64,000 bases of DNA, taken from contig NZ_JADLRJ010000001.1 of the NCBI RefSeq assembly GCF_015477355.1, forward strand, positions 620,001 through 684,000. The letters are read 5' to 3'. The notes under the pieces are model-generated. The model did not search any database, was not told the DNA's origin, and worked only from the letters and a program-made list of their open reading frames with translations. This DNA is from Nocardia blacklockiae (GTDB taxonomy: Bacteria; Actinomycetota; Actinomycetes; Mycobacteriales; Mycobacteriaceae). This document shows, piece by piece, positions 1 to 42,914 of this stretch (its first letter is position 1; every line of letters begins with the position of its first letter). Position numbers and translations under genes: made by a program.

Positions 1-688
1 CGACCGCGCTGGTGGCGCCGGCGTCGCGCAGCATCCGGCTGCCGAACAGCGCGTTCTGCACCGTCGACCCGGCACGGTCCTCCACCAGCACCCGGTTGGC
101 GGGAATGCCGTGACCGATCAGCCAGCCCGCCATCGCCACCGCCTCGGGCACGCCGTTCTGCGGGTTGCCGCCGGTCACCACGATCGGCGACCACGGCGCG
201 GCGATCGCCTGCAGCCACGCCGCCTGCAGGCGGTTGACCAGTTCGGGACGCAGCGCGCCGTCGGGCAGCAGTCCGTAGCCGAGCACCACGATGCCGGTCT
301 GCGGCCCGATCAGCGCGGGCAGCGGATTGGGCAGGGTGCCGACGGCGGCGCTGATGGCGCCGAGCAGGTTGCGGGTGCCCTGGGCCATGCCGCCGTCGAG
401 GCCGCCGAGCCGGTTCAGCGCGTCCTCGCGGGTGATCAGGTCGCCGACATAGTCCGACCAGATGGCCTGCAGCGCAAGGGCTTGCGCGTCGTCGGGCGTG
501 CCGTCGAGCAGCGCGCGCAGGTCGGCCAGCCCGGCGGGGTCGTTGCCACTGAGGAAGTGGGCCTGAGCGGAGTTGTAGAGCGGCGCGGGGCCGTCGGCGG
601 CGGTGGCCGTGGCCGCGGCCGGACCGGCGAGCACGAGAACGGCCGTCGATGTCGCGGCGAGATATCGGAAACGCCTGGCGATTTTCAC
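1..688 (-). CDS. secreted DUF218/YdcF-like protein, 3' end beyond window
   Basis: The minus strand reads open from about 688 to the window edge, giving 229 visible codons of an incomplete gene. The N-terminus is a signal peptide: basic KIARRFRY, then a hydrophobic stretch ATSTAVLVLAGPAAA. A helical segment of about 110 residues follows, and then a DUF218 core with VVLGYGLLPDGALRPELVNR, VTGGNPQNGVPEAVAM and NRVLVEDRAGSTVQNA, including the conserved GG and the E..S-T..NA motif. DUF218 proteins (YdcF, SanA, ElyC) are membrane or envelope proteins tied to cell-wall and vancomycin phenotypes, and their biochemistry is poorly known. Two GTG starts are possible, at 700 and 688. I chose 688 because the GGAAAGG lies 12 nt upstream of it but abuts the one at 700. 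The fold call is fairly sure; the function is unknown. Confidence 0.8.
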   Translation of the reverse strand, partial: MKIARRFRYLAATSTAVLVLAGPAAATATAADGPAPLYNSAQAHFLSGNDPAGLADLRALLDGTPDDAQALALQAIWSDYVGDLITREDALNRLGGLDGGMAQGTRNLLGAISAAVGTLPNPLPALIGPQTGIVVLGYGLLPDGALRPELVNRLQAAWLQAIAAPWSPIVVTGGNPQNGVPEAVAMAGWLIGHGIPANRVLVEDRAGSTVQNALFGSRMLRDAGATSAV

Positions 689-1270
689 TGCAGTCGACAC
701 CTTTCCGGAGGAGCGGGTCTTGCGCGTGTTGCTGGCAATTGCCTGTGGACAATCGAGCCAACGATACGACCGACCGCGCGGAAGAGCGCGGATTTGACGG
801 TGTGAGATTTCCAGCCGTAACGGGCGGAAAGGCGTGAGCGCCCACAAATGGCGTGTTCATGGCGTCGAGCGGGTTCGTCCTTCGGCGATCGCTCGACGCG
901 GGCGGGTGACGCACTGTCCGGGCCGGCGGGCGCGTATGAGGCGTCCTCGCCTGCCGTCGAGCGGGCATCCGCCCCGTTCTGGCGACATCCGCCGACCGGT
1001 CGTCGAGGTCGGCAGTGATCGACATGACGTCCGGTTTGGGCTGCACCCTGAATAGGGTTGAGCGCCTTGACATATCGGTGCGTGAGAGGAACTCTGGAGC
1101 GCAGACGGGGTTCCAACGGCGGGGCCGGAGATGCGCAGCCGAAAGGAGTTCCGGAGGGGAGCGCAGAACGCGAGCACCGTCCTGGACGGTCGTCCGGGAA
1201 TGTGTCGACGACCGCCGCGCCGAACCGGCGACACCGGCTGTGTCGTCTTCGCCCGCGCTGCGGACGCTCT

Positions 1271-1284
1271 GCTATCGTGATAGC
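1271..1284. promoter_or_regulatory. small palindrome upstream of the NRPS
   Basis: GCTATC-gt-GATAGC is a perfect 6+6 inverted repeat about 270 bp before the NRPS start. It could be half of a regulator-binding site. It is short enough to occur by chance, and no regulator gene is adjacent. Confidence 0.25.
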
Positions 1285-1466
1285 GGCGCGATCCGAGGTA
1301 GCCCGGGATTGTCGCCGATCGTGCCGAGTATTCGCCCACCGACCATGATGTGACGACCGGTAGTAACTTCCTCTGCTACACCACAGCTCACTCGATCGTG
1401 TTCTCTTCCTGAATACTCCTCCGGTTATGTGCGGCAGGACAATTCGTGCCGACCGGTATGCGCTCA

Positions 1467-1488
1467 CTGGATTACTCGTGTAATCCAG
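1467..1488. promoter_or_regulatory. 22 bp palindrome just upstream of the NRPS start
   Basis: CTGGATTAC-tcgt-GTAATCCAG is a perfect 9+9 inverted repeat ending 65 bp before the proposed ATG at 1554. It could be an operator or an RNA hairpin in the leader. There is no T-run after it, so it is not a classical terminator. Its symmetry argues that this stretch is regulatory and not the coding N-terminus that a start at 1446 would make it. Confidence 0.45.
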
Positions 1489-1553
1489 CGGCTCTGTGCG
1501 GAACCCCCACTGCGACGGCGTGTTCGACATGCAATCCACGAGTTAGGTCGGCC

Positions 1554-16571
<15,018 letters not shown>

Positions 16572-16572
16572 G

Positions 16573-37146
<20,574 letters not shown>

Positions 37147-37153
37147 CTTTCCC

Positions 37154-37183
37154 GTAGGGAGTGCAATAGCGGGATTTCCCTAC
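37154..37183. terminator. possible hairpin after the NRPS stop
   Basis: GTAGGGA and TCCCTAC form perfect 7 bp arms around a 16 nt loop, beginning 8 nt after the NRPS stop codon. No T-run follows. It could be a weak terminator or attenuator between the NRPS genes and the downstream operon, or an mRNA-processing hairpin. Confidence 0.3.
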
Positions 37184-37280
37184 TACCTGCCCGGTCCGAC
37201 GGTGCCCGAGACTGGGTCGTGGCAGCGGCGTCGAACCTTCGACCTCCGGCGCATCGCGGCCGGGAGTGGAGGACCTACCC

Positions 37281-37337
37281 GTGAGACGCATACCCGCGGA
37301 CCCTCGAGGCACGGCGTCGCGACCGGACCGCCGATGA
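37281..37337 (+). CDS. possible 18-codon leader peptide coupled to the next gene
   Basis: A GTG at 37281 lies 8 nt after a strong GGAGG and opens an 18-residue frame (VRRIPADPRGTASRPDRR). Its TGA overlaps the ATG of the following gene as ATGA. The next ATG has no ribosome site of its own, so this short frame may exist to couple translation. The peptide matches nothing I know. It could instead be chance, or mark a longer start for the next gene in another frame. Confidence 0.3.
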   Translation: MRRIPADPRGTASRPDRR

Positions 37338-37660
37338 GCGCGGCGCTGTCGGACCCTGTCGTCGCTCGTGGCGCGCGGAGGTCACCGACACCGGGGGAGC
37401 GGCGGGCGGACGGGGACGCCACGGAAACGCTGTCGTCGCTGCGGCATTGGCTGGGCGCGGTCTGCGAGGCGGAACTGCGGCGCCTGGACACCCGGGCGCC
37501 CGGACTCGACGCCGAGGCCCGCGCCGAAGTGGCGCGCGCCATCCAGCGGGTGATCGATGGCCTCTTCGGCGACCTCGGAACGCGGGTGGCCCGCGACGCC
37601 CGGCTCGCCGACACCCTTCGCGTCCTCTTCGTCCACGACCAGCCGGGAGGCACGCCGTGA
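37334..37660 (+). CDS. stand-alone glutamyl-tRNA reductase dimerisation-domain protein
   Basis: This 108-residue protein has a C-terminal 65 residues (LRHWLGAVCEAELRRLD, then EVARAIQRVIDGLFGD, then LADTLRVLFVHD) that follow the pattern of the C-terminal helical dimerisation domain of glutamyl-tRNA reductase HemA. In HemA the equivalent pieces read roughly AVRRVVxKLLHxPTVR and ALRELFDLD. The catalytic and NADPH-binding domains are absent, so it cannot reduce glutamyl-tRNA by itself. It may bind HemA or another partner, or be a reduced relic. Its stop overlaps the next start as GTGA, and it heads an operon that ends with a HemB paralogue, which supports the heme-pathway reading. The ATG start depends on the short upstream frame; the start is uncertain. 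Confidence 0.6.
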   Translation: MSAALSDPVVARGARRSPTPGERRADGDATETLSSLRHWLGAVCEAELRRLDTRAPGLDAEARAEVARAIQRVIDGLFGDLGTRVARDARLADTLRVLFVHDQPGGTP

Positions 37661-38364
37661 CCGCGGTGGGTGTGGCGGTTCCCCCGGCCAATCCGGCGGT
37701 GGAGCCGGAGTTCGCACGGCTGCTCGGCGCGCGGGCGGATCTGCACGTCACCCGTTTCCCGGTACAGCCCGGCCGCGCGCTGGCGGCGCGCCTGTCCGGG
37801 TACAACGCCGCGCTGCCCGAGACGATCCGCTCGTTCGGCGGGCTGCGGCTCGACGCCTTCGTCAGCGCGTGCAGCGGCTCGCGCTATCTGCTCGGCCCGG
37901 CCGACGACCGCCGCGAATGTGCCGAGCTGAGTACCGAATTCGGGCTGCCGGTCGCCTCGGCCACGGAGGCCATCAGGTGCGCGCTGGCACACCTCGGCGT
38001 CGACGAACTCGTGCTGGTCTCGCCGTACCAGCCGTGGCTGACCGCGTGCGCCGAGCGGTTCTGGACGGCGGCGGGCCTGCGGATCACCCGGGTGGTCGCG
38101 GTCCGGGCCGGGACCCGCTTCGCGCCCTACGAGGTCGACACGGACCAGCTCGTCGCCCAGGTCGAGCAGGCCGCGCCGCCACGGGACGCGGCACTGCTGC
38201 TGACCGGCACCGGCATGCGCACGCTGCGCGCGATCGAGTTGCTGACGGCGCGCGCGGAGCGAATCGTATTGTCCTCCAACACGTGCAGTGTGTGGTGGGC
38301 GCTGAACAGTGCCGGGCTGCCCGCCCGCCTGGGGTGCGCCGGTGCCGACCGGGTCGCGACGTGA
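37657..38364 (+). CDS. Asp/Glu racemase superfamily protein, maleate isomerase / arylmalonate decarboxylase-like
   Basis: A 235-residue protein with GTG start in a GTGA overlap behind GGGAGG. Pieces such as LDAFVSACSGSRYLLG, VASATEAIRCALAHLGVDELVLVSPY and LLLTGTGMRTLRAIE follow the maleate cis-trans isomerase / arylmalonate decarboxylase branch of the Asp/Glu racemase fold. Family enzymes use one or two cysteines to activate carbon acids. Here the first is present (Cys72), but the position of the second is Gly184 (LTGTGMRTL instead of a Cys-containing loop). This is the reverse of arylmalonate decarboxylase, which keeps only the second. A further Cys lies in SSNTCSVWW. Substrate unknown; isomerisation or decarboxylation of a small diacid is the likeliest chemistry. 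The next gene overlaps as GTGA. Confidence 0.75.
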   Translation: MTAVGVAVPPANPAVEPEFARLLGARADLHVTRFPVQPGRALAARLSGYNAALPETIRSFGGLRLDAFVSACSGSRYLLGPADDRRECAELSTEFGLPVASATEAIRCALAHLGVDELVLVSPYQPWLTACAERFWTAAGLRITRVVAVRAGTRFAPYEVDTDQLVAQVEQAAPPRDAALLLTGTGMRTLRAIELLTARAERIVLSSNTCSVWWALNSAGLPARLGCAGADRVAT

Positions 38365-39512
38365 CCGCCGCGGTGATCGTCGTCGGTGCCGGGCCGGTCG
38401 GGCTGGTCGCGGCCCTCATGCTGGCCCGTGCCGGGGTGCGGGTATCGGTGCTGGAGCGCGAGCCGCGGCCCGTGACGCGTTCGCGCGCCGCGACTTTCCA
38501 CCCGGCCACTCTCGACCTGCTCGACGAGCTGGAGGTGGCGGCGGCCCTGGTGCGGCGGGGCGTCGTCGTGGACCGCCTGCAGTGGCGCGACCTGTCCGGA
38601 GCGGTACTCGCCGAGATGGCGATGGCCACCTTGGCCGGGCTGACCCGGTACCCCTATCGGCTGCACGTCGAGCAGTCGGAGCTGGTCGCGCTGCTGCTCG
38701 CCGCCCTCGAGACCCGTTCGGAAGTCGATCTCCGATTCGGCGTCGAGGTGCTAACGGTCACGGACACAGGCGAATTCGTGCGTGTGCGCGTCGCGGACGG
38801 TGCGCACCGGTCCGCCCGGTACCTCGTCGCCGCGGACGGCGCGCACAGCACCGTCCGCGCCGCGCTGGGTGTGGCCGCGCCGCGGTCGGTCTACCCGACG
38901 GAGGCGTTGCGGATCTTCACCCGCACACCGCTGGACGACCTGCTCCCGGGCCTGGCGCCGGTGACCTACGTGCGTGACCCGATCCAGTCGTGCAGCCTGC
39001 TGCGGCTGCCCGGCCACTGGCGGGTGATTCTGCGGCTCGCCCCCGACGAGCCCGCGCCGCGCCGCGTGGCCGGGCTCGACCTGGCCACCCTGGACGTCTT
39101 CGACGTGCACCGCTACCGCCTCGCCAGCGGCGTGCTGGACTCGTTCCGGCACGGCCGGGTGCTGTTCGCGGGCGACGCGGCGCACCTCACCTCGACCGCG
39201 GGCGGTCTCAATATGAACGCCGGTATCCACGACGCGGTCGATCTCGGCCGGACGCTGGCCGACGTGCTCGCGGAACACGTTGCGCCGGAAGCGTTGTCGG
39301 AGTGGTCGCGGCGGCGGCGCGCGGTGCTGGTGGATCATGTCGTCCCGGCCAGCGAAGCCAGGGTCGCCGGTGTGCAGGACGGCGACCCGGGGCGGCTGCG
39401 CGCGGCGGTCGCCACGCTCACCGCCGTCGCCGCCGACCGCGCGGCCACTCGGGACTACCTCGTGAACGCCGCCATGCTCGACACCGCCCCGCACCCGCTG
39501 AGGAAACCCTGA
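38361..39512 (+). CDS. FAD-dependent monooxygenase (PHBH-type)
   Basis: A 383-residue class A flavoprotein hydroxylase. It has the N-terminal FAD/NADPH motif VIVVGAGPVGLVAALMLARAG, then E at the end of the second strand (VLERE). The DG motif is LVAADGAHSTVR, and the GD motif is GRVLFAGDAAHLTSTAGG followed by LNMNAGIHDAVDLG. Such enzymes hydroxylate aromatic or pyrrolic rings using NAD(P)H and O2. Length is normal for a single-domain member. The start overlaps the previous stop as GTGA. Its place between two racemase-fold genes and before a hemB-like gene suggests it acts on a small ring made in this operon, but it could also tailor the NRPS product. The enzyme class is sure; the substrate is not. 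Confidence 0.9.
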   Translation: MTAAVIVVGAGPVGLVAALMLARAGVRVSVLEREPRPVTRSRAATFHPATLDLLDELEVAAALVRRGVVVDRLQWRDLSGAVLAEMAMATLAGLTRYPYRLHVEQSELVALLLAALETRSEVDLRFGVEVLTVTDTGEFVRVRVADGAHRSARYLVAADGAHSTVRAALGVAAPRSVYPTEALRIFTRTPLDDLLPGLAPVTYVRDPIQSCSLLRLPGHWRVILRLAPDEPAPRRVAGLDLATLDVFDVHRYRLASGVLDSFRHGRVLFAGDAAHLTSTAGGLNMNAGIHDAVDLGRTLADVLAEHVAPEALSEWSRRRRAVLVDHVVPASEARVAGVQDGDPGRLRAAVATLTAVAADRAATRDYLVNAAMLDTAPHPLRKP

Positions 39513-39513
39513 C

Positions 39514-40305
39514 ATGCGAATACGGTTCCAGAAACATGCCGTCGAGGGGCGCGCTCCGCTGCTCGACAAGCTGTACGCCGACCATCTGGCGAAGGTCTCC
39601 GATCCCACCACCGAGATCGAGATCCGCACGCTGCCACCGCGGCTCTACTCGACCGAACTACCCGAGGACCTGGTCGGGTACGGCAAGATCGGACTCCTGT
39701 TCGCCGACTACTTCGCGCGCACGGCCGTCGCCGCCGAACGCGACGGCTGCGCGGCGTGGATCACCGGCGCGGGCCAGGACCCCGGGCTGGCGGCGGCCCG
39801 GGTGCGCACGACCATTCCGGTCGTCGGGTACGGCGAGGCCACCTGGCAGCTCGCGCGGCAGGAGCGGCACCGGCTCGGTCTGATCGGGTTCATTCCGCAT
39901 CTGGTCGAGCCGATCACCGACAATATCGCCGCCGCGGGCGCCGCCTTGGCCTCCTACGACGTGGTCGAGGACGGACCGGCGCTCGTATCCCGCGCGCTGG
40001 CAGGCGATTTCGGTCCGTTCGTCGCGGCCTACACCGCCGCCGCCGAGCGCGCGGCCGCGGCGGGCGCGCAGTGGCTGGTGCCCGCCGAGGGCATACCCAA
40101 CGAACTTCTCGTCCACCTGGAAATCCGGGAGCTGTGCGGACTGCCGGTCGTCGACCCCGGCGGCCTGGCCGTCAAAACCGCCGAGCACCTGGTGAAACTC
40201 CGCGCGCTCGGCATCACCGCCGAGGCCACCACCGGCTACTGGCACCGGCAGCCGTCCCCCGACCTGATGGCGCACATAGCGCAGATTCTGGAGTGCGAAG
40301 TATGA
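39514..40305 (+). CDS. Asp/Glu/hydantoin racemase-fold protein lacking both catalytic cysteines
   Basis: A 263-residue protein of the hydantoin/Asp/Glu racemase family by layout: ITGAGQDPGLAAARV, IPVVGYGEATWQLA and RLGLIGF, then GAQWLVPAEGIPNELLV and GLPVVDPGGLAVKTAEHLVKL. In true racemases the first loop reads like VIACFGDPG and the second like LGCAG, each supplying a cysteine. Here those positions are Ala86 and Glu192, so the two-cysteine proton-transfer mechanism is not possible. It may have new chemistry, with Glu192 as a candidate base, or a binding role. The start is one base after the monooxygenase stop, with GAGGAAA upstream. It ends overlapping hemB (ATGA). Confidence 0.75.
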   Translation: MRIRFQKHAVEGRAPLLDKLYADHLAKVSDPTTEIEIRTLPPRLYSTELPEDLVGYGKIGLLFADYFARTAVAAERDGCAAWITGAGQDPGLAAARVRTTIPVVGYGEATWQLARQERHRLGLIGFIPHLVEPITDNIAAAGAALASYDVVEDGPALVSRALAGDFGPFVAAYTAAAERAAAAGAQWLVPAEGIPNELLVHLEIRELCGLPVVDPGGLAVKTAEHLVKLRALGITAEATTGYWHRQPSPDLMAHIAQILECEV

Positions 40306-41279
40306 GTTTCCCCGCCGACCGCCCGCGGCGACTGCGCCGCACCACCGGGCTGCGCGCATTGGTGGCCGAACATCGGCTGCACCCCTCTGACCTCGTCCAA
40401 CCCCTGTTCGTGCGCGAGGGCATCGACGAGCCCCGGCCGATTCCGGCCATGCCCGGCCAGGTCCAGCACACCCGCGAGAGTGCGCGCAAAGCGGCCGCGG
40501 CGGCCGCGCAGGCCGGCGTCGGCGGACTCATGATCTTCGGTGTGCCCGAACGCAAACACCCCGACGGCCGCGGCGCGTGGGACGAGCGCGGCATCACCCA
40601 GCTCGCGATCGGCGACGTCGCGGCCGAGGTGGGCGACGCGACCGTGGTCATCGGCGACGTCAATCTCGACGAGTACACCGACCACGGCCAGGTCGGCCTG
40701 CTCGGCGACGACGGCGACGTCGACAACGACGCCACGCTCGCCGCCTACGCCCGGGTCGCGGCGGCGCAGGCCGGCGCCGGAGCCCACGTGGTGGCGCCGA
40801 GCGGGATGATGGACGGCCAGGTCGCCGCCCTGCGCGCGGGCCTCGACGCCTCCGGCCACGAGCGCGTCACCATCCTCGCGTACGCCGCCAAATACGACTC
40901 CGCCTTCTACGGCCCGTTCCGCACGGCCGTCGAATCCTCGTTCACCGGAGCACGATCCACGCACCAGCAGGACCCCGCCAACCTCCGGGAGGCGCTGCGC
41001 GAAGTACGCCTCGACCGCGAGGAGGGCGCCGACCTGGTCATGGTCAAACCCGCGGGCCACTACCTCGACGTGGTGCGCCGCGTGGCCGACACCGCGGACG
41101 TGCCGGTCGCCGCCTACCAGGTTTCCGGCGAGTACGCCGCCATCGAGATCGCCGCCCGCCACGGCATCCTGCAACGCGAAAGAGCCATCGAGGAAAGCCT
41201 CGTCGCGATCCGCCGAGCCGGTGCCCAGATCATCCTCACCTACTGGGCCACCGAGGTCGCCGACCGCCTGCGCACCTAG
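40302..41279 (+). CDS. hemB: delta-aminolevulinate dehydratase (porphobilinogen synthase) paralogue
   Basis: A 325-residue HemB-family enzyme. HemB joins two 5-aminolevulinate molecules into the pyrrole porphobilinogen. Both Schiff-base lysines are present: Lys197 in AYAAKYDSAFYGPF and Lys249 in VMVKPAGHYLDV. The allosteric and substrate motifs VAPSGMMDGQ and DNDATL are also there. The zinc cysteines of the classical enzyme are replaced (Asn121, Asp123, Val131 in DVNLDEYTDHGQVG), as in magnesium-type enzymes. PAGHYLD is unusual next to the normal PA(L/M)PYLD. The housekeeping hemB of actinobacteria usually sits with hemA, hemC and hemD, which are absent here, so this is probably a second, specialised copy. 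It ends a five-gene overlapping operon. Confidence 0.85.
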   Translation: MSFPADRPRRLRRTTGLRALVAEHRLHPSDLVQPLFVREGIDEPRPIPAMPGQVQHTRESARKAAAAAAQAGVGGLMIFGVPERKHPDGRGAWDERGITQLAIGDVAAEVGDATVVIGDVNLDEYTDHGQVGLLGDDGDVDNDATLAAYARVAAAQAGAGAHVVAPSGMMDGQVAALRAGLDASGHERVTILAYAAKYDSAFYGPFRTAVESSFTGARSTHQQDPANLREALREVRLDREEGADLVMVKPAGHYLDVVRRVADTADVPVAAYQVSGEYAAIEIAARHGILQRERAIEESLVAIRRAGAQIILTYWATEVADRLRT

Positions 41280-41311
41280 GCAACCCATCTCGGCTTGCAG
41301 CGCGAAGCCAT

Positions 41312-41329
41312 GGGCTCTTCACCGAGCCC
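41312..41329. terminator. possible terminator between convergent genes
   Basis: GGGCTC-ttcacc-GAGCCC is a 6 bp perfect stem in the 62 bp gap between the hemB stop and the end of the convergent pentapeptide gene. It lacks a T-run, which is common for high-GC actinobacterial terminators. Confidence 0.35.
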
Positions 41330-41341
41330 GTCGCTGAGGTG

Positions 41342-42355
41342 TCACCGGCAGGCGGCGGGCGTGAACCCCTTGGGCCACACGGTCTTCTCGTCGAATCCGA
41401 CTCCACCGAACATCGCGCCGCCGAGCGTTACGTCCTGGCAGGTTCTCGTCGTCGGCTCGGAGTCGTCGAGGGCGAACGCCGGGATCGATGTCCCCCGATC
41501 GGTGTGGCGCTCGAACGTCGCGCCACGGACGTCGGCTTCGGCGAAGTACGCGTCGTCGAGGTGCGCGCCGATCAGGTCGGCGTGCCACAGTTTCGCGCGG
41601 TACGCGGTGACGCGGTTCAACGCCGAGTCGGTGAGGTCGGCGCCACGCAGGTCCGTGAAGTTCAGGCGGGCCGCGGTCAAGTTCGCCGAATTCATTCGGG
41701 CCCCGAGCAATCGAGCGTTGTCCAGATCGGCGGCGGACAGATCGGCGCCGCGGAGTTCGGCGAGATCGAGGTTCGACCCGCGAATATTCGCGCCGCGCAA
41801 GGTTGCTCCGCGCAGGTCCGCGCCTGCCAGACAGCTGTGCGAAAGATCAATCGGCCCGGCGTCGACCGGATCCCTCTTCGCGATCACCGTGAGAGCCGCA
41901 CCGATGTCTATGGGAAGCTCCGCGCGGAGTTCGCGATCACACTCGGGCACATTCGGCGAGTGGGTGCGAACGAAGGCGGTCATGACGCCATAGATCGCGG
42001 GCCGATCATTCGGTGAATCCGCGGCGAGCCGTTCCATCAGGTGGATTCCGCCGAGGCGGATGTCCAAGCTGCCGTTACCGAGTTGCTCGACCGCTTTGGC
42101 GAATCGATCCGTCGTCGCGGTCTGTCTGGCCAGGCCCAGTTGATCATTCGTCGCCTTCAGCGACTGGCTCGTGAACCACAGCGCCCCCACCGCGGCGAGA
42201 GTTGTGGCGAACGCGCCAAGTTTCGCCCATCCACCCCACCTGAAGACTGTGCGTCGTGCCCGTCGCATTCGCGCGCGGCGGGTGTTCGGCCGTGTCGATG
42301 CGGTAACCCGATTCACCCGGCGCCGCCCCGGTGCCGCCGTCGTTTTCGATACCAC
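41342..42355 (-). CDS. membrane-anchored pentapeptide-repeat protein
   Basis: A 337-residue protein. A basic N-terminus of about 40 residues leads to one membrane helix (LGAFATTLAAVGALWF). A short segment typical of these proteins follows (TTDRFAKAVEQLGNGSLDIRLGGIHLMERLA). Then comes a run of pentapeptide repeats of the A(D/N)LxX type (ADLRGATLRGANIRGSNLDLAELRG and onward) up to about residue 275. Such repeats fold as a right-handed quadrilateral beta-helix; the function of this membrane type is unknown. The C-terminus has two isolated cysteines. The start is a GTG with no clear ribosome site, and a GTG 13 codons later is possible. It is convergent with hemB and divergent from the HxlR gene. 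Confidence 0.85.
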   Translation of the reverse strand: MVSKTTAAPGRRRVNRVTASTRPNTRRARMRRARRTVFRWGGWAKLGAFATTLAAVGALWFTSQSLKATNDQLGLARQTATTDRFAKAVEQLGNGSLDIRLGGIHLMERLAADSPNDRPAIYGVMTAFVRTHSPNVPECDRELRAELPIDIGAALTVIAKRDPVDAGPIDLSHSCLAGADLRGATLRGANIRGSNLDLAELRGADLSAADLDNARLLGARMNSANLTAARLNFTDLRGADLTDSALNRVTAYRAKLWHADLIGAHLDDAYFAEADVRGATFERHTDRGTSIPAFALDDSEPTTRTCQDVTLGGAMFGGVGFDEKTVWPKGFTPAACR

Positions 42356-42460
42356 TCGGTTGATGATCCATAGACCACGCCAGGCCGGTCAACCGTTACT
42401 AGGGGTACCGGGCATGCCTGGATTAGGGTCGGGGCCGGGTTGGTTCTCGGGAGGATGGGC

Positions 42461-42871
42461 ATGGTTACGCGGACGGCTGCGGAGCGGCGTAGGGCGGCGA
42501 GTGCGGCTTATGACGCTTATCTGGCGGAGTGTCCGGCGCGTGGGTTGCTGGATCGGATCGCCGACAAATGGGTCAGTTTGGTCGTCAACGCGTTGGCCGA
42601 CGGGCCGCAGCGCTACGGCGATCTTCGGCGGCGGTTGGCGAGTGTCAGTCAGAAGATGCTCACGCAGACGCTGCGGAATTTGGAGCGGGACGGATTGATC
42701 TCGCGGACGGTTACCCCGACCGTCCCTGTGCGCGTGGACTACGCGCTGACACCGCTCGGGCGTTCGTTGCTTCCGGTGATGTGTGCGATCAAGACGTGGG
42801 CGGAGGCGCATATGGACGAGGTGCTGGCCGCGCGCGGCCGCTACGACAGCGCCGCCGAAGCGGCCGAATAG
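42461..42871 (+). CDS. HxlR-family transcriptional regulator
   Basis: A 136-residue winged-helix repressor or activator of the HxlR/YodB type: [59 protein letters not shown]. The conserved cysteine before the first helix is present (ECPARG); in YodB-like members it senses quinones or aldehydes. I chose ATG 42461 because GGGAGG lies 6 nt before it; the in-frame TTG at 42440 and ATG at 42455 do not fit. The convergent neighbour is a quinone-oxidoreductase-like enzyme, a common partner of this family. Confidence 0.9.
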   Translation: MVTRTAAERRRAASAAYDAYLAECPARGLLDRIADKWVSLVVNALADGPQRYGDLRRRLASVSQKMLTQTLRNLERDGLISRTVTPTVPVRVDYALTPLGRSLLPVMCAIKTWAEAHMDEVLAARGRYDSAAEAAE

Positions 42872-42914
42872 CGATGCGGCCGTTGCGTTTCCGGCCGGGC
42901 CTCCACGGCGCGGG

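Larger units (their letters stand above)
701..1553. other. non-coding leader/promoter region between the DUF218 gene and the NRPS
   Basis: These 850 bp separate two divergent genes. Open frames here have no ribosome site, no recognisable motif and an amino-acid make-up typical of random high-GC frames (Arg, Ser and Pro rich). I see no gene. The final 250 bp are visibly less GC-rich than the flanks, as expected for a promoter and long 5' leader of the NRPS operon. Two clean palindromes lie within it and are listed separately. No -10/-35 could be assigned with confidence. Confidence 0.5.

Noticed and set aside
685-1539. 284-codon minus-strand open frame across the NRPS upstream region
   Set aside because: Arg/Ser/Pro-rich random composition, no ribosome site, no motif; it overlaps the signal-peptide end of the DUF218 gene in another frame.
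1446-1553. 36-codon N-terminal extension of the NRPS
   Set aside because: Cys-rich sequence unlike any NRPS and containing a perfect palindrome; the C-domain fold begins right at Met 1554.
39514-40305. Call as a functional hydantoin or aspartate racemase supplying D-amino acids
   Set aside because: Both catalytic cysteines are replaced, and D-residues are already explained by the two epimerisation domains.
41295-41993. Plus-strand frame opposite the pentapeptide-repeat gene
   Set aside because: The minus-strand frame has clear ADLxG repeats and a membrane helix; the plus frame is its shadow.
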